A stretch of DNA of 64,000 nucleotides from Podocnemis expansa (taxonomy: Eukaryota; Chordata; Testudines; Podocnemididae): positions 13,819,879 to 13,883,878 of the forward strand of contig ML681995.1 in the NCBI GenBank assembly GCA_007922195.1. The letters are read 5' to 3'. The notes under the pieces are model-generated. The model saw only the letters and a list, made by a program, of their open reading frames with translations, made no database searches and was not told where the DNA came from. A program made the translations under genes and the position numbers. Below, piece after piece: positions 53,246 to 64,000 of this stretch. Positions within the stretch are counted from its first letter, which is position 1; every line of letters starts with the position of its first letter.

Positions 53246-56200
53246 ATCCTACAAGATGCTGAGTGCTCAGGTCCCCAGCCAGGATAGAACCTAAAAATCT
53301 GCTTCACTTTAAGTTCCTGATGTAGTTCCACTGAAGTCAATTTTTAATGATTATGTTTTTTGGCAAAAGAATGATACCTACATGAAAAGCTGTTCCTTTT
53401 TGAACCCCGCAAAACAAAAATGAGGTCAGACTTTTCAAAAACGTTCATGAAAAGTCCTTTGCCATTTTCTTAATCCCTCAAGTGACCAAGCACAATAGTG
53501 CTTGCTGGACCAGCATCTCATTTCACAACTGGCTAGAACGGGAGTTATGGCATGACTCTGGCTGCAGCTTTACTAGTGTAAAAGGAGGGCAGATGAGAAC
53601 GGAATGCGGCCCAGTAGAGTTACAGCATTAAAGGAGACTCAGCAAAAATATTTTGTTGTGCTTCCCTTCTTTCGTGGACAGAACGCCGATACTGAAGAGA
53701 ACATATGTGCAGGTGTTTAACAATTCCCCCTCTCCCTTTTGGGCCATATTGTAATAACTTAATTCAGGTGGAGGAGCATCTGACTCTCTGGAAGTCTCAC
53801 TTTTTTTCAGCAGGTCAGATTCTGCAGCCACTGATTTCAATAGGACCATGATTTCAGACAATAGGTCTAGTTATGGAGTAAGGGCTCTAGGATCAGTCCC
53901 TATGTAAAGACTGACCCATGCTACTTAGCCCGGAAGGCTTTTGGAGTCTCTGATGCAAGTTACAGAAGGGAACTGCACGTTTCTAATTTAGCCAATCAGC
54001 CTGTTGGACTGGATCTTTCCACTTCTCTAAACTGCTCTATTTCTTCCTCTTCTCTTCCTCGTATTCTTCATGTATATGGCTACGAATTCCAGTGACCAGA
54101 ATGCTAATCGCTTTTGAGCATATGAAACTGGGAGAGTCCTGTCTAGCAACATCTCCTAAATTACACATCTAAGATTCAATTGGAGGAGAATGCTGGGTCT
54201 CCATTTTTGTCCCTGATTGGTTAAGTTTCAGTTCCTTTATGAATGTATTAATGTTAGCTCACTGCACTGCATAAGAGAGCCTTGAAGACTCACTTGAAGG
54301 AATGACCTACTTCTGTGCCTTCCATTTTTCAAATTACAATAGTCTGTGTGCACTTTCAGGTAATTTGATCCTATTTCTTTTATGTTCACTGACCCCCTTC
54401 TATGTTAAATCTGAATATTTGACCTTTTCTTTCAGTCAGTGCTTCTCCTCTCCAGGTAAGTGATGATGGATTTTATACCCAGGATCTTAATCAATATGTA
54501 GAAACTCTCTATTGATCTGGATATATCTGCCAATTATGGCTGTTCTAAGCAACCCTCAGCAGGGTAACTTGTGATTACCCTGAAATACAGCTGCAGAATG
54601 TAATGATCAAAGACATGGACCAAAGCCTTGACTAATGTACATCAACGCAGCTTCTCATGTGTCATTGCAGGATTGAATGGTGTTTCATGTGAGATGGTGC
54701 TGTACCAAACATTTATTTTGGTGGCATGACATTTTAAAAAAAATTAGTTTCATGGCTATTCTGACCAGAACACTTCATAGTACAGCTAAGCACTATTTCA
54801 TTCTGCCATCTCTTAAGCAGTGTGGAATTTAGAAATATGAGCATCCATGTCCCCCTTCCCAGTGAATCTCACGTGCCTGTTGTGTAGTTTACATGCAAAA
54901 TGATCATCTGCCCATTCCAGATCCCAGAGAACTTAGCAGTTCTGCACAGCATAGGTCAGAGGAGGAAAAACTTTTCCTGATAATGGTTAGAGGGGAGGAA
55001 TGCGGGGAGGGGACAGGAGAAAGGGAGATGCCAGTTCATGGGATTTGTATCTTTAAGCTTTAAAGCACAATGCAAATGTTTTGTGTGAGACAATCCAACT
55101 TGATCCCATCCTAGAGACTTTACTTCCTTAAGAAATCACCTCCTTGAATAGCTAAAGACACCCATCCATTCCTCCTTTTCCTCTGCTCTCCTGCCATCAT
55201 CAAAGGACAATGGGAACAATACCATCCACTGGCTATGGCCAGAAGATCTTGTATTTGAAAATGTTAAGGGAAACTGGTGGGGTGTTCTGGCTACGAATAT
55301 TCCAGCCTTGCTTCTGATGTCAGTTAATTGAAGTTTTGAGTCAGATGGAGGGAATGGAGTTGTACTTGTGAGAAAATGGTGGGAAAGGAGAATCAGGCCT
55401 TTGGTATCTCCATATCTAACCTAGAGATTGTGGGTTTGATTCCTTTCCCCCTTTCACTGGTTATTACCATTGACTTCAGTTAAGCTGCTCCTAATTTAGA
55501 CTTGGCAAATGTTGAGAATTAGACTCAAAAGACCAAATTCATCACTGTCTTAGGAGAGTGAAACTCCATTGCCACTCCACAAAGTGCTGGATCTCTCCAC
55601 CAAGTGCCTTTTAGATAAGACCAGAATATTGGATTTTGTTCCAAAGTGAACAGGGAGCTAATGAAATGGCATGTTTATTCCATGCTGCATGGTTCATTGT
55701 TACCAGAAGAACCATGCTCACCATCTGCACTTTCACAGTGCATGAGAAATTGGTATCAGGAGGCAGTATTTACCCTGGAGAGCTAAATGAATATACCTAG
55801 AGGCAAGAAATCTAAAATATTTGGGACATTTGTGGCTTTTGGGTTTAAAAGGTGAATGCTCTTTTTCTGTCTTTTCCTAATATGTCATGCTGGCTTTTTT
55901 AGTGTATGATGTTGTTGTATTGTATGTGTTATGGTAACATATAATTTATTTATTGTTTGCAAAGGTGCATTTATTTATCAGGCCATGGTTGCTGCCCAAT
56001 CTAAACATTCAAGAATTTCTCAGTATTTCAAATATAAAAAGTGTACTTTTCAAAAAGTTCTTTTGAATGAGCTATATAAAAATGCTCTGTTCAATGAAAC
56101 TCAATTTACAATATATGTGACTGGGAGTGATTATTTTTTTATCCAAATTTAAAAAATAGCTTAGTGTTTGTAATTATTGAAATATAAAACAAAATGGAAA

Positions 56201-56501
56201 TTGTGTGAATTTTAGACAGTTTCTTGTGGTTTTAGAACTTTGATCTAACAATGAAAATGCTTTTTGGTCTTTTTGAAAACAAATAAAAACAGAAGCAAAA
56301 TACTGTGATTTGAAAACTTGTTATGGCAAATGCTCTGTAAATTTTATTAGGATTGCTACTGGCACACATCCTAAATATGGCACCACATCAAAATCTGTAA
56401 CATGTCCATAAGTGCTGATCCATTCTGATGCTCACATTATATTTCACTTAACATTTATGCTGCATACAATATAGAGGGCCAAATTCTGCTCATTCACTAG
56501 C
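53246..56501. other. No recognisable feature (long AT-rich stretch)
   Basis: More than 3 kb with no named repeat and no supported exon. 'ttattaccattgacttcagttaagctgctcc' near 55460 may be a weak dispersed-repeat remnant. The part at 55850-56340 is very AT-rich with a 73-codon frame and no stop-rich decay pattern of a transposon. It is a plausible place for conserved non-coding sequence, but nothing in it proves that. Confidence 0.35.
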
Positions 56502-56538
56502 TGCACGCGCGCGCGCGTGCGCACACACACGCACACAC
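56502..56538. repeat. (CG)n/(CA)n microsatellite
   Basis: GCACGCGCGCGCGCGTGCG passing into CACACACACG. Alternating purine-pyrimidine with a long CG core, able to form Z-DNA and unusually CpG-dense for this region. Confidence 0.95.
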
Positions 56539-59224
56539 TTTTGCATTGTGCTCTAAAGTCAATAGACTCTAGCTGTATTGATCCAGTGCGAAAAAGTGAG
56601 TTCCAAAGTATCACCAATCCCTAATGTTCAAAAATCAAGAAGTGGAACTTTACAATCATGAATTTGGCTTAAATATCATGAGATTTTTAAAACCTTGGCC
56701 ATGTTGGATTCTTTTTATGCACATCTTTTCCATAAAAATACCAAAGTTGTGACATCCAAATCATAAGAACAGGCAAGCACAGTTCTGGTTTTTAAGCATA
56801 GGGCGTGTCTGCTCAACTGCCTGAGCTGAGCTCAATTTCTGCAGCAGCACAGAGCTAGTCTCCAAACCAACCGGGATTCCAGCCATGTAAGGCCAGGTAC
56901 CCATGTTATGGGCAGCTCCAGGCACACTGAGAATGAATAGTAACAAGCCTTATTCTTCAGAGATGCTAAGCACATGTATTTCCCATTAAAGTCAATGGCA
57001 CTGTGGAAATTAAGAATCAATATTGTTATTAATAGAGTAGCCTGGTATGTATCCTTAATTCTCAGTTAATGAAAGTATATTTTGCCAATCTGTCTAATTA
57101 TGTTTACCTGAGCAATGCCCTCATATGGCACTCTGGTTTTGAAACCTTTTTTGAAAGAGTTTCTTTCAAGAGAAAATTTGTGGGAAATAAATACATTAGA
57201 GTTGGATCAAAACTGGAATGTCAAATGCAAATACTTTCAAATGTCAGAAGTGGGGAGATACAAATTCAGACTGAAATCTCACAATCTGAATTTGCACCTG
57301 ACTCTCTGGAGCCAGGAAGGGCAGGGTCTATTTCCCAAGTCTGGTTTGGAGGACAGTGCCAAAAATCTCATGATTGCCTCAGCATGACATAAGTTTTGGC
57401 TCAAGAAATCACAAGAGAACAGCTGATTATGGGCCAGATAGTGGAGATATTACTCACCCTCATTTATGAAAGTAGCCACATTGTAGTCAAAGGACTGCTT
57501 CTTTGAAAAAAGGCTCAGCAGGTTAGGTAAAGGTCCTATGAGATTTCCAAAACACAGAAGTCCCAGGATCAGTTGATCTTGTGGAATTTCCAGCACTGTA
57601 GACCAAAATCTCCAGAAAGCAGCATGCTAAATTTCAGTACTGTAAAATCTGAACCCAGATCTAGTTCTGATTTAGTTCTCACATCTGAACCCTAGCCTAA
57701 ATCTAATCTATCTCCAAAAACTCTTTGACCCACACATTTGAATCCACTTTTAAATATTGTCAGGGTTGCACCACAAACTGATAAAAGACCCGGGGTTCAG
57801 CCTACACAAGCCTGATGATCCCATTCTAGTTTAACGTGCTATTGCTTGGCTTTTTTGCTCACAATATATAAGACATCTTCAGCCATTTGAATTTCCCCAC
57901 TCTTGTAATTCTTGAAACTGATTGTTTAACTCTTGCTGGTGTTCATGCATTGCCTCTAAGCTCTTGCAGCAAGCAAAGCTTCTACTGACAGATGGTGAAG
58001 GAAAACGTGGGTTGCTATGGCCTCCTTCCAAAAACACTGTCTAGCTGCAGAATGTGTAAAACAGAATCTTGTGTTTAAAATCTGGTCCGTTCTTGCTGGT
58101 TTTCTTTTGTTTTGGTTGTTTGTTTTTATTTGGGGGTTGGTTTGGTTTGTTTAGGCCAATGACAACACAGCTCTTTCTGGCTTCTTCTCCCTGCTCTTGG
58201 AAGTTTCTAAACAGGCAGACAGGAAATTCTCCGAAGTTTTGCAGTGGAGAATTGGCCCATCTTCCTGGAAAGGAGGTAAAATGGAATAATCTTGTCAGGT
58301 TTTTCATATGTAGCAACTCATAATAGTGTGTATGTATAAAAGTCATCAACCCAGAAATCCTCAGCAAGGGCTAGTGAATGATGAAATCTCTGTCAGCATA
58401 TGATTTGACCACTGCAAAGGCAGCACCCAGAGTTACAGCTTATTATTTTGATTTTTCTCTAAATATTTGCCTCTGAACAGTGTAATGCATCAAACAATTG
58501 CCAGTGAAATCTCTGACAGAAGAACATGACTTCAGAAGAATGATATGACTTTCCATCACAACTAAGAAATATTCATAAACTGATTTTGTATTTATTTACC
58601 TATTTGTTTGAAAACATTTTGTCTTTTCCAAGTCAAAATTAATACATGCATCATGAAATGTCACATCTCATTTTCCTGAAAGTCCTAGGGCTAATCAGGA
58701 ATGCAGGCACAGTAAATACGATATTGGCTTCATTTTCATATCTCTTACGAGATTATCTGTACACTCAGGATGAAAGTTGAAAGAAAAAGGATGAATATGT
58801 TACGGCTACAGTATACTGTAAGAGATAATCTTGAGTGATCCTTCAACAGCCTTTCAGCCAACTTTATTTGCCATCTGGGGCAAGATGCAAAAATGATAAT
58901 CTCTCTTTTATTTGTTCATATGTATCCAATCAGGCAGTCGGTTTGAGTGAATATGAATACTGACCATTAGTAAATGCCGATTCTGGAAACAAATGTGAGG
59001 AGTAGCTGTGTCCCTGAACAGAAGTGTAATGGAAAAGGATGTGATTATACATTGGTAAGTTGAGTAATCACTGGACTGTAAAACAACCCTAACTTGTTAT
59101 AAAAATATCCAGCTTGTATTGGGCAATTATGCTGTATGTTTGGTGATATTAGACTATTAAACTGTGGGTTTATGGTGGCTAATAATCAGTGCTGAGACCC
59201 CCTCTGATTTGATGTCTGGATAAA
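56539..59224. other. No recognisable feature
   Basis: No gene or named repeat. Two overlapping frames at 57069-57392 (107 and 90 codons, different phases) have no recognisable domains. Confidence 0.4.
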
Positions 59225-59500
59225 CCAGCTCTTTGTCAGCTAATGACACATCAAGACAGAGTCCTAACCCAGAAGAGTTTACAAATAGAGCTGCATGGAT
59301 AATTTCAGTTGGGGGGAAGGGCAGAAAAGAGGGATGCTTCCCTTAGAAAAACTTTCACAAAAGATCATTCCCTTTAAGTCGTCCTTCTTCCTGTTCCGAC
59401 AAGACAGATAAAAGGTAAATAGAGGCTTATCCAAGGTCATGCAGCTGGTCAGCACCTGAGAGGGGGCTAGAACTTGAACCAAAGCCCTATGCACAGAATA
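59225..59500 (-). repeat. MIR/CORE-type SINE, diverged
   Basis: GACAGAGTCCTAACCCAGAAGAGTTTACAAAT, then about 110 bp later CGACAAGACAGATAAAAGGTAAATAGAGGC, TATCCAAGGTCATGCAGCTGGTCAGCACCTGAG. Same order as at 25835-26095, with extra sequence between the two halves. Confidence 0.6.
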
Positions 59501-60212
59501 AAATTGTGCCTTTATGGCACACTGATCTGACATTAGTATAACAGCTCATGTCTTGTAGGATCCTAAACTTCTTAACACTTTTACTGTTATAAAAGCTACA
59601 GATTGTAAGTCTGTACAATGCAAGCCCTGATCATGGATTGGTGCCTCTGGATTGGGGTTACTACAATAGAAATAATAATAATGATCTAACTCGGTTTCTG
59701 ACTCACATTCATTTCTATATAAATAGATAGATAAGGATACATAATGCTATGTATAACTATAAAATGTGTACAGAGCTTTAGGGTAGATGGCTAATAGAGA
59801 TATATGTACATGCAGAGATGCCCAGGGCCTTCGATGACATCAGATCTAAATTCTGTTGCAACACACACACAACTTTTAATGTTCTGTTAGTATAATTTAT
59901 ATATCTATTTGTATTCAGGTATCAAATAATAGCCTCAGCCATGTGTTGGGAGTGGTGTGGTGGGCATGGTGCAATACAAAGGTTACAGCAATGTGGACAT
60001 GGCGTTGCCATGTTATTTTTGCATGGTTTGAAATGAATCTATTTTTCATTTTAAAAAAATCTAAAACATCAGTACTGAAATGGTTCTCAACATGTTCCAT
60101 ATGCCAACAACTGTATTTTTTTGGTAAACCCAAAGTTTCAATAATGTTCTTAATTTTTAAAAAATTGATGCATTTTGCAAAAAATGAAAGTTTTTGAAAA
60201 CGTCAGCAGGTG
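59501..60212. other. No recognisable feature (AT-rich)
   Basis: No gene or named repeat; short GATA and CA runs near 59725 and 59862. Confidence 0.4.
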
Positions 60213-60224
60213 AGAGAGTCAGAG

Positions 60225-60262
60225 GGGTGTGTGTCTGTGTGTGTGTGAGAGAGAGAAAGAGA
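60225..60262. repeat. (GT)n-(GA)n microsatellite
   Basis: GTGTGTGTCTGTGTGTGTGTG followed by AGAGAGAGAAAGAGAGA. Confidence 0.9.
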
Positions 60263-61649
60263 GATGTGCTGTAATATCCATGTGAGAAATTTTGGAGCCA
60301 TATATGATAATAGACATGTATTGATTGGGCAGATATACAACCACCTTAACAACCAGTTAGAAAAAGGGAACATTTCTTACTTGCCTTCTACAGTTGCTAG
60401 TTTTTCCTGTTTTGCAAAAAGCTGCAATCTTATTTGTAGTAAAGTATAAACAAAAATGATTGCTTCCTAAACCTAGTGTCTGCTGTTCCCCTCAAGTAGC
60501 ATGGCCCATCATCGACATGGTGGATTTATACAAAAGGTAGAATCTGTGGAAAATGCCACCGTGGCCTCCATTATAAAGCTCCCACATGCAGCCAAGCAAA
60601 AGTGTGAATTTGTGAAGAAAATAACTTTCCAGCGGGCGTGAAGAATGAAGAGATGGTTTGATGTGCAGCTTTAAGGATGCGATTTATCAGACATTGAGAT
60701 GGATTTTTTTCCACTGATTTCCCTGCTTGATTTGCTATAGAAAATGGAACCAATGAACTGACTGCCTCACCTCTACCAGCCTTTGACCTATACATATTTT
60801 GGTGATACGGATGTGATCCTCATCAGATGTAAACCAAGATAGCACCACTGGCTATGGAGAGAGACCCTCCGTGTAAAATCCTGAACCCAAAGGGTGGCAT
60901 GTACTTTCTGTTTCTATTGAAGCCAATGCGCGTTGATGGGACCACCACACTTTGGAAGACTGAATCCTTTTTTAGCCTTTATGCTTCATGGACTCAATCC
61001 TGGAAATCACTGAATATGGTGAAGAACTAAGCCCTTGGGTCATTTAGCCTGATATAATAGTAGAAAGAAGAAATTTATTCTAACATTGATAGAGTGTTTT
61101 TTCTGTTGATGCTTTAAACACAAAGTAAGGCTCCTACTCAGTGAGTAAGCTATAGAGCTCCGCAATGAGTCTAAAGGATCAGTAGCATGGAATAGAGGGA
61201 TGAATTTTGGCCTAAATGTCATGAGAGTCTCTAAAAATGACATTTCACTCCCCACCCCTCCACCTTCTTTTATTCAGCTAGGGGTGTTATATCATCCACA
61301 ACCACACAGATGCCATTAATGCTTTCTTAGGCTATTCAAGAATGTTATTTGACAGTAAGAGGCCATGCTGGGCAAACTCATTTAGCCTAATTTTGACCCA
61401 CTTAAGCAGCATGAGTTTCCTGCTGAAGAAGCTTGGGCATGTGCTGTGGTTAGGAAAGGCTGTGAAACAAAGGACCAGAGAGGGAGCGAAAAGGAAAAAA
61501 GCCGACGAATAAATAAGGTAAGGAATGGAGCAGTGAGTGGGCAGAATGTAAAGAAAATACAAGGGGAGTTGGAAAAAATAGCCAAAAAAAATCCAGTGAA
61601 TAAATAACTCTATAAATGAATACATGTACAGACACACACACACATGCAT
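60263..61649. other. No recognisable feature
   Basis: No named repeat or supported exon. Three overlapping minus-strand frames around 61332-61649 include a CA-rich run and are not supported. Confidence 0.4.
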
Positions 61650-61855
61650 AGGAGAGGCAGCATGGCTCAGGGAATATTGTGCTGGACTAGAGACCTGGGT
61701 TCTTCAACACACATGTAGGACCTCAGTCAAGTCATTTCTCTTCTCTGTAACTCTCTTTCCCCTCTCAGGTCTCCTCTGTTTTCTCTATTAAGACTATAAA
61801 TGCTTTGAAATAGTGATAGTTGCTTACCATGTTTCCATATAGCACCTATTGTGGT
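61650..61855 (+). repeat. MIR SINE
   Basis: GAGAGGCAGCATGGCTCAGGG, GTGCTGGACTAGAGACCTGGGTTC, GACCTCAGTCAAGTCATTTC, CTCTGTAACTCTCTTTCC, TTAAGACTATAAATGC and ATATAGCACCTATTG give a nearly complete plus-strand SINE with its tail. Confidence 0.8.
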
Positions 61856-62760
61856 TGGTCCTTGGTCTTGGCTGAAGCCTCTACATGTTGCTTGAGTACA
61901 AATAACATCACTAACATGCTCTTAGGTTAACTGCTTGAAACCACCTTCTCTCTGAGGAGGAGTTGAGTGGAGCTCCTAGATCTTGGCACAAAATATAATC
62001 TTTCCTTTGTTCAGGAGAAAACTTACTTGAGAAAACTGAATCCCCATAAAATGCACGGTGATGGGGCTTGGGATGCTTAGAATTGATAGTTATCTTGTTA
62101 TCCCCCCTACCATCGCCAGCAAAAGGGAGGCTTGTTTGTATTTAATTGGATGTCAGCTCCCTGACACCACCACTCTCTTAGTTACTGCAACTATCTCTGC
62201 TGGGCTATGCCAGCCCTTGCTGTGCCTTACAGGTTTATAAGCCCCTTCACACGTTTGAAGTGTTTCCTTGTAATGTCCCTCCCCTTCTTCCCTGAATACT
62301 CCCATTAATACCAGGTCTGCTGTCTCCAGCTTTAACGATTCCTCTCAGGATCAGATCCTTGTAAAATACCATAGCATGGAGACATATTTATAATGAAAGC
62401 AACAATACGTGTATTATCAAAGGCTGGAGATTCAAGAGACGAAGGGAAAGGATAATGAGAACAAGAGAGTTACATATAAAGCAAAATCATAACTCAATTT
62501 CTAGAGTCTAAACTTAACAGAAAAGGCTAACCTTCTATGTAAAGACATTGTTCTCACCCAAATGTCTTTTGCAGGTTTTCAACCAGATCAGGTTGTGATC
62601 CTGAATGTAAAAGCATTGTCTAGTTACTTTTGAGGTGCAGGATACAGGGGTATTGTGCTTGCCTTTTCCTTATGAAAGTTCATTGTCTTTTACTAGATTC
62701 AGGAAAAACCCCGGTCTCTGGTTTGTGACCTCTCTGTGGATTTCTCTCTCTCTCTGTGTT

Positions 62761-62767
<7 letters not shown>
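61856..62767. other. No recognisable feature
   Basis: No gene or named repeat recognised. Confidence 0.4.
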
Positions 62768-62814
<47 letters not shown>

Positions 62815-62824
62815 NNNNNNNNNN

Positions 62825-62871
<47 letters not shown>
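62768..62871. repeat. (CA)n microsatellite containing an N gap
   Basis: CA units run from 62768 to 62814 and from 62825 to 62871, separated by 10 N (62815-62824). The gap has the same fixed size as the one at 29360-29369, so the array length is not known. A CT-rich stretch precedes it (62742-62767). Thr-His and Cys-Val repeat 'proteins' on the two strands come from this array. Confidence 0.97.
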
Positions 62872-62873
<2 letters not shown>

Positions 62874-63186
62874 TTGACTTCATGTACCAGAAAAACTGGT
62901 GAATACACATTTTGTGACTTGTAAACCCTTTATCAGTTGGCCTGGGGGGTATTTTAGGATCACGCAGATAAACATAGATCTGATTTCCAGAGGAAAAAGA
63001 TCAGCCAACTCAAACTAATCTTCTGAACGTCAGTGACAGAACTTCAAATTTCATGGAGTCAAATGTGCTATTATGGGAAACACTGGCTAACTACACCTGG
63101 AGACATGACCTCCATAGCAATTTTCTTTGTGATGCAGTGATGTAGTTAGGGTTGGTAGCTTTTTGTGAGTAGTATAACTGCACAAC

Positions 63187-63373
63187 CAGGGGTGACCAAA
63201 CTTATAGACCTCAAGACCCATGCAAGTTGATTATTAAACCTTCAAGAGCCACACTGAGGCATATAGCCATATACTTTTACCTACTAAATTGATTTGCTGG
63301 TGTTCTTCTGAAAGCCACACTTTTTCATTCAAGGGCCATGTGTGGCTCCCAAGATGCAGTTCGGCCATGCCTG
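63187..63373. mobile_element. Non-autonomous hAT-type transposon
   Basis: The ends CAGGGGTGACCAAAC and, in reverse complement, CAGGCATGGCCGAAC make a terminal inverted repeat. The flanks TGCACAAC (63179-63186) and TACACAAC (63374-63381) differ at one base, consistent with an 8-bp target duplication. Internal inverted phrases AGAGCCACACT and GAAAGCCACACTT/GTGTGGCTC are typical of this family. 187 bp, no coding capacity. Confidence 0.9.
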
Positions 63374-63381
63374 TACACAAC

Positions 63382-64000
63382 CATCTGCAGTTGCTCTAGG
63401 TCACCTCTGATGCTTACACTGTTAAAACATTTCCACCATCAGTTAAAATACAGGATACACCTGATTATCCAAATAGCCTGAGGCCATGGATTTCATGCAG
63501 GTAATTGCGAGTTCAGATAATTGAGAGGGCGGGAGACATTTGGCCATTCAGGAGCAGGGAGACTTCTCCTCAGTCAGTGACATCCTCTGCTCTATTATCT
63601 GAAACTCCCCAATATCAAAATCTTTTCCTTGTCCCCCAACATGAGATATACTCCCTCTGCAGCATATATCACTGGGCAAGAAGGAAGGAATGTGGATAAT
63701 GGGGAGATCTGGATAGCAAGGTTTTGGGTAAATAAAAGTATACTGTATATATTTTTCATGTTTTTGCCACAGCAAACAGGTGCTGCAGAAAATTGTTCCT
63801 TCAGGCTACAGAAAGTAGCTAACCAAAGGCATAAAGTTGTGACTGATGGGGGGGAAAAATAGGAGGCTGAAGGCATCTATGAGCTAATAAAGAAAATATA
63901 AGTTGAGCTAAATACGGAAAAATAGACCCTGACCCCACAATGCTCTTAAGGAAATGTGTGGCTTTCAGCATGTGAGTAGTTTCATCGAACCAGTCTTCTC
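63382..64000. other. No recognisable feature
   Basis: No named repeat or supported exon. Frames of 64-93 codons overlap on both strands at 63505-63876 with no recognisable domain. Confidence 0.4.

Noticed and set aside
57069..57392. Overlapping 107- and 90-codon frames
   Set aside because: Different phases of the same AT-rich DNA with no recognised motif or splice context.
62635..62924. Frames with Thr-His or Cys-Val repeats on both strands
   Set aside because: Translation of the CA microsatellite and N gap.

Overview
This window reads as non-coding (intergenic or deep intronic) DNA from a vertebrate nuclear genome. The best guess for the source is a turtle, with a crocodilian as the main alternative. 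The evidence is the repeat mix. There are many 5'-truncated CR1 LINEs with short octamer-type 3' ends (ATTCTATGAT, TCTATGAG and TTCTTATG forms), Penelope-like retroelements, and several families of hAT-type short DNA transposons. There are also old MIR/CORE-type SINEs and a Ty3/Gypsy reverse transcriptase relic. Base composition is moderate to AT-rich, microsatellites are typical of a vertebrate, and two 10-base N gaps sit inside microsatellites. I found no intact host gene, no convincing exon chain, no tRNA or rRNA gene, no operon-like order and no CRISPR. The species call is inference; the repeat families are read from the sequence.

Layout. 1-5.8 kb: a hAT-type element (1858-2360) carrying a segment that resembles DNA about 1.5 kb upstream, a GC-rich block, a CR1 3' end, and several elements with TGTCTACACT-like ends, one of them split by a CR1 and itself apparently sitting in an older SINE. 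6.4-7.25 kb: an AT-rich inverted-repeat element enclosing a GC-rich array of ~46 bp units. 7.7-8.7 kb: a Penelope-type tail and a Ty3/Gypsy RT relic. 10.9-16.3 kb: a hAT left end and two CR1 fragments. 19.3-20.8 kb: a Penelope fragment and an ungapped 193-bp inverted repeat. 21.6-22.6 kb: a CR1 3' end interrupted by a hAT element with a perfect 8-bp target duplication. 22.8-39.3 kb: scattered MIR-like SINEs, microsatellites, a hAT element (34312-34528) and long stretches with nothing recognisable. 39.4-40.6 kb: a GC-rich short transposon with perfect 16-bp ends, then a minus-strand CR1. 41.6-42.3 kb: a Penelope-like element with a decayed GIY-YIG endonuclease region and a perfect 14-bp target duplication. 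45.0-47.7 kb: the longest coding relic, a CR1 ORF2 pseudogene of about 2.2 kb inserted into a short DNA transposon. 47.7-64 kb: mostly unique AT-rich sequence with MIR copies, a CA microsatellite and a final hAT element (63187-63373).

No genes work together here. The window is best read as a record of layered transposition: old MIR/CORE SINEs at the bottom, hAT-type elements and CR1 copies nested in them in both orders, and Penelope insertions. Most open frames of 60-160 codons are chance frames in GC-rich or low-complexity DNA, or pieces of the elements listed. I did not find a convincing undescribed functional system. The observations most worth checking are the long inverted repeat at 19.7-20.5 kb, the Penelope element, the segment shared between 0.55 kb and the hAT element at 2.1 kb, and the GC-rich cores inside the short DNA transposons.
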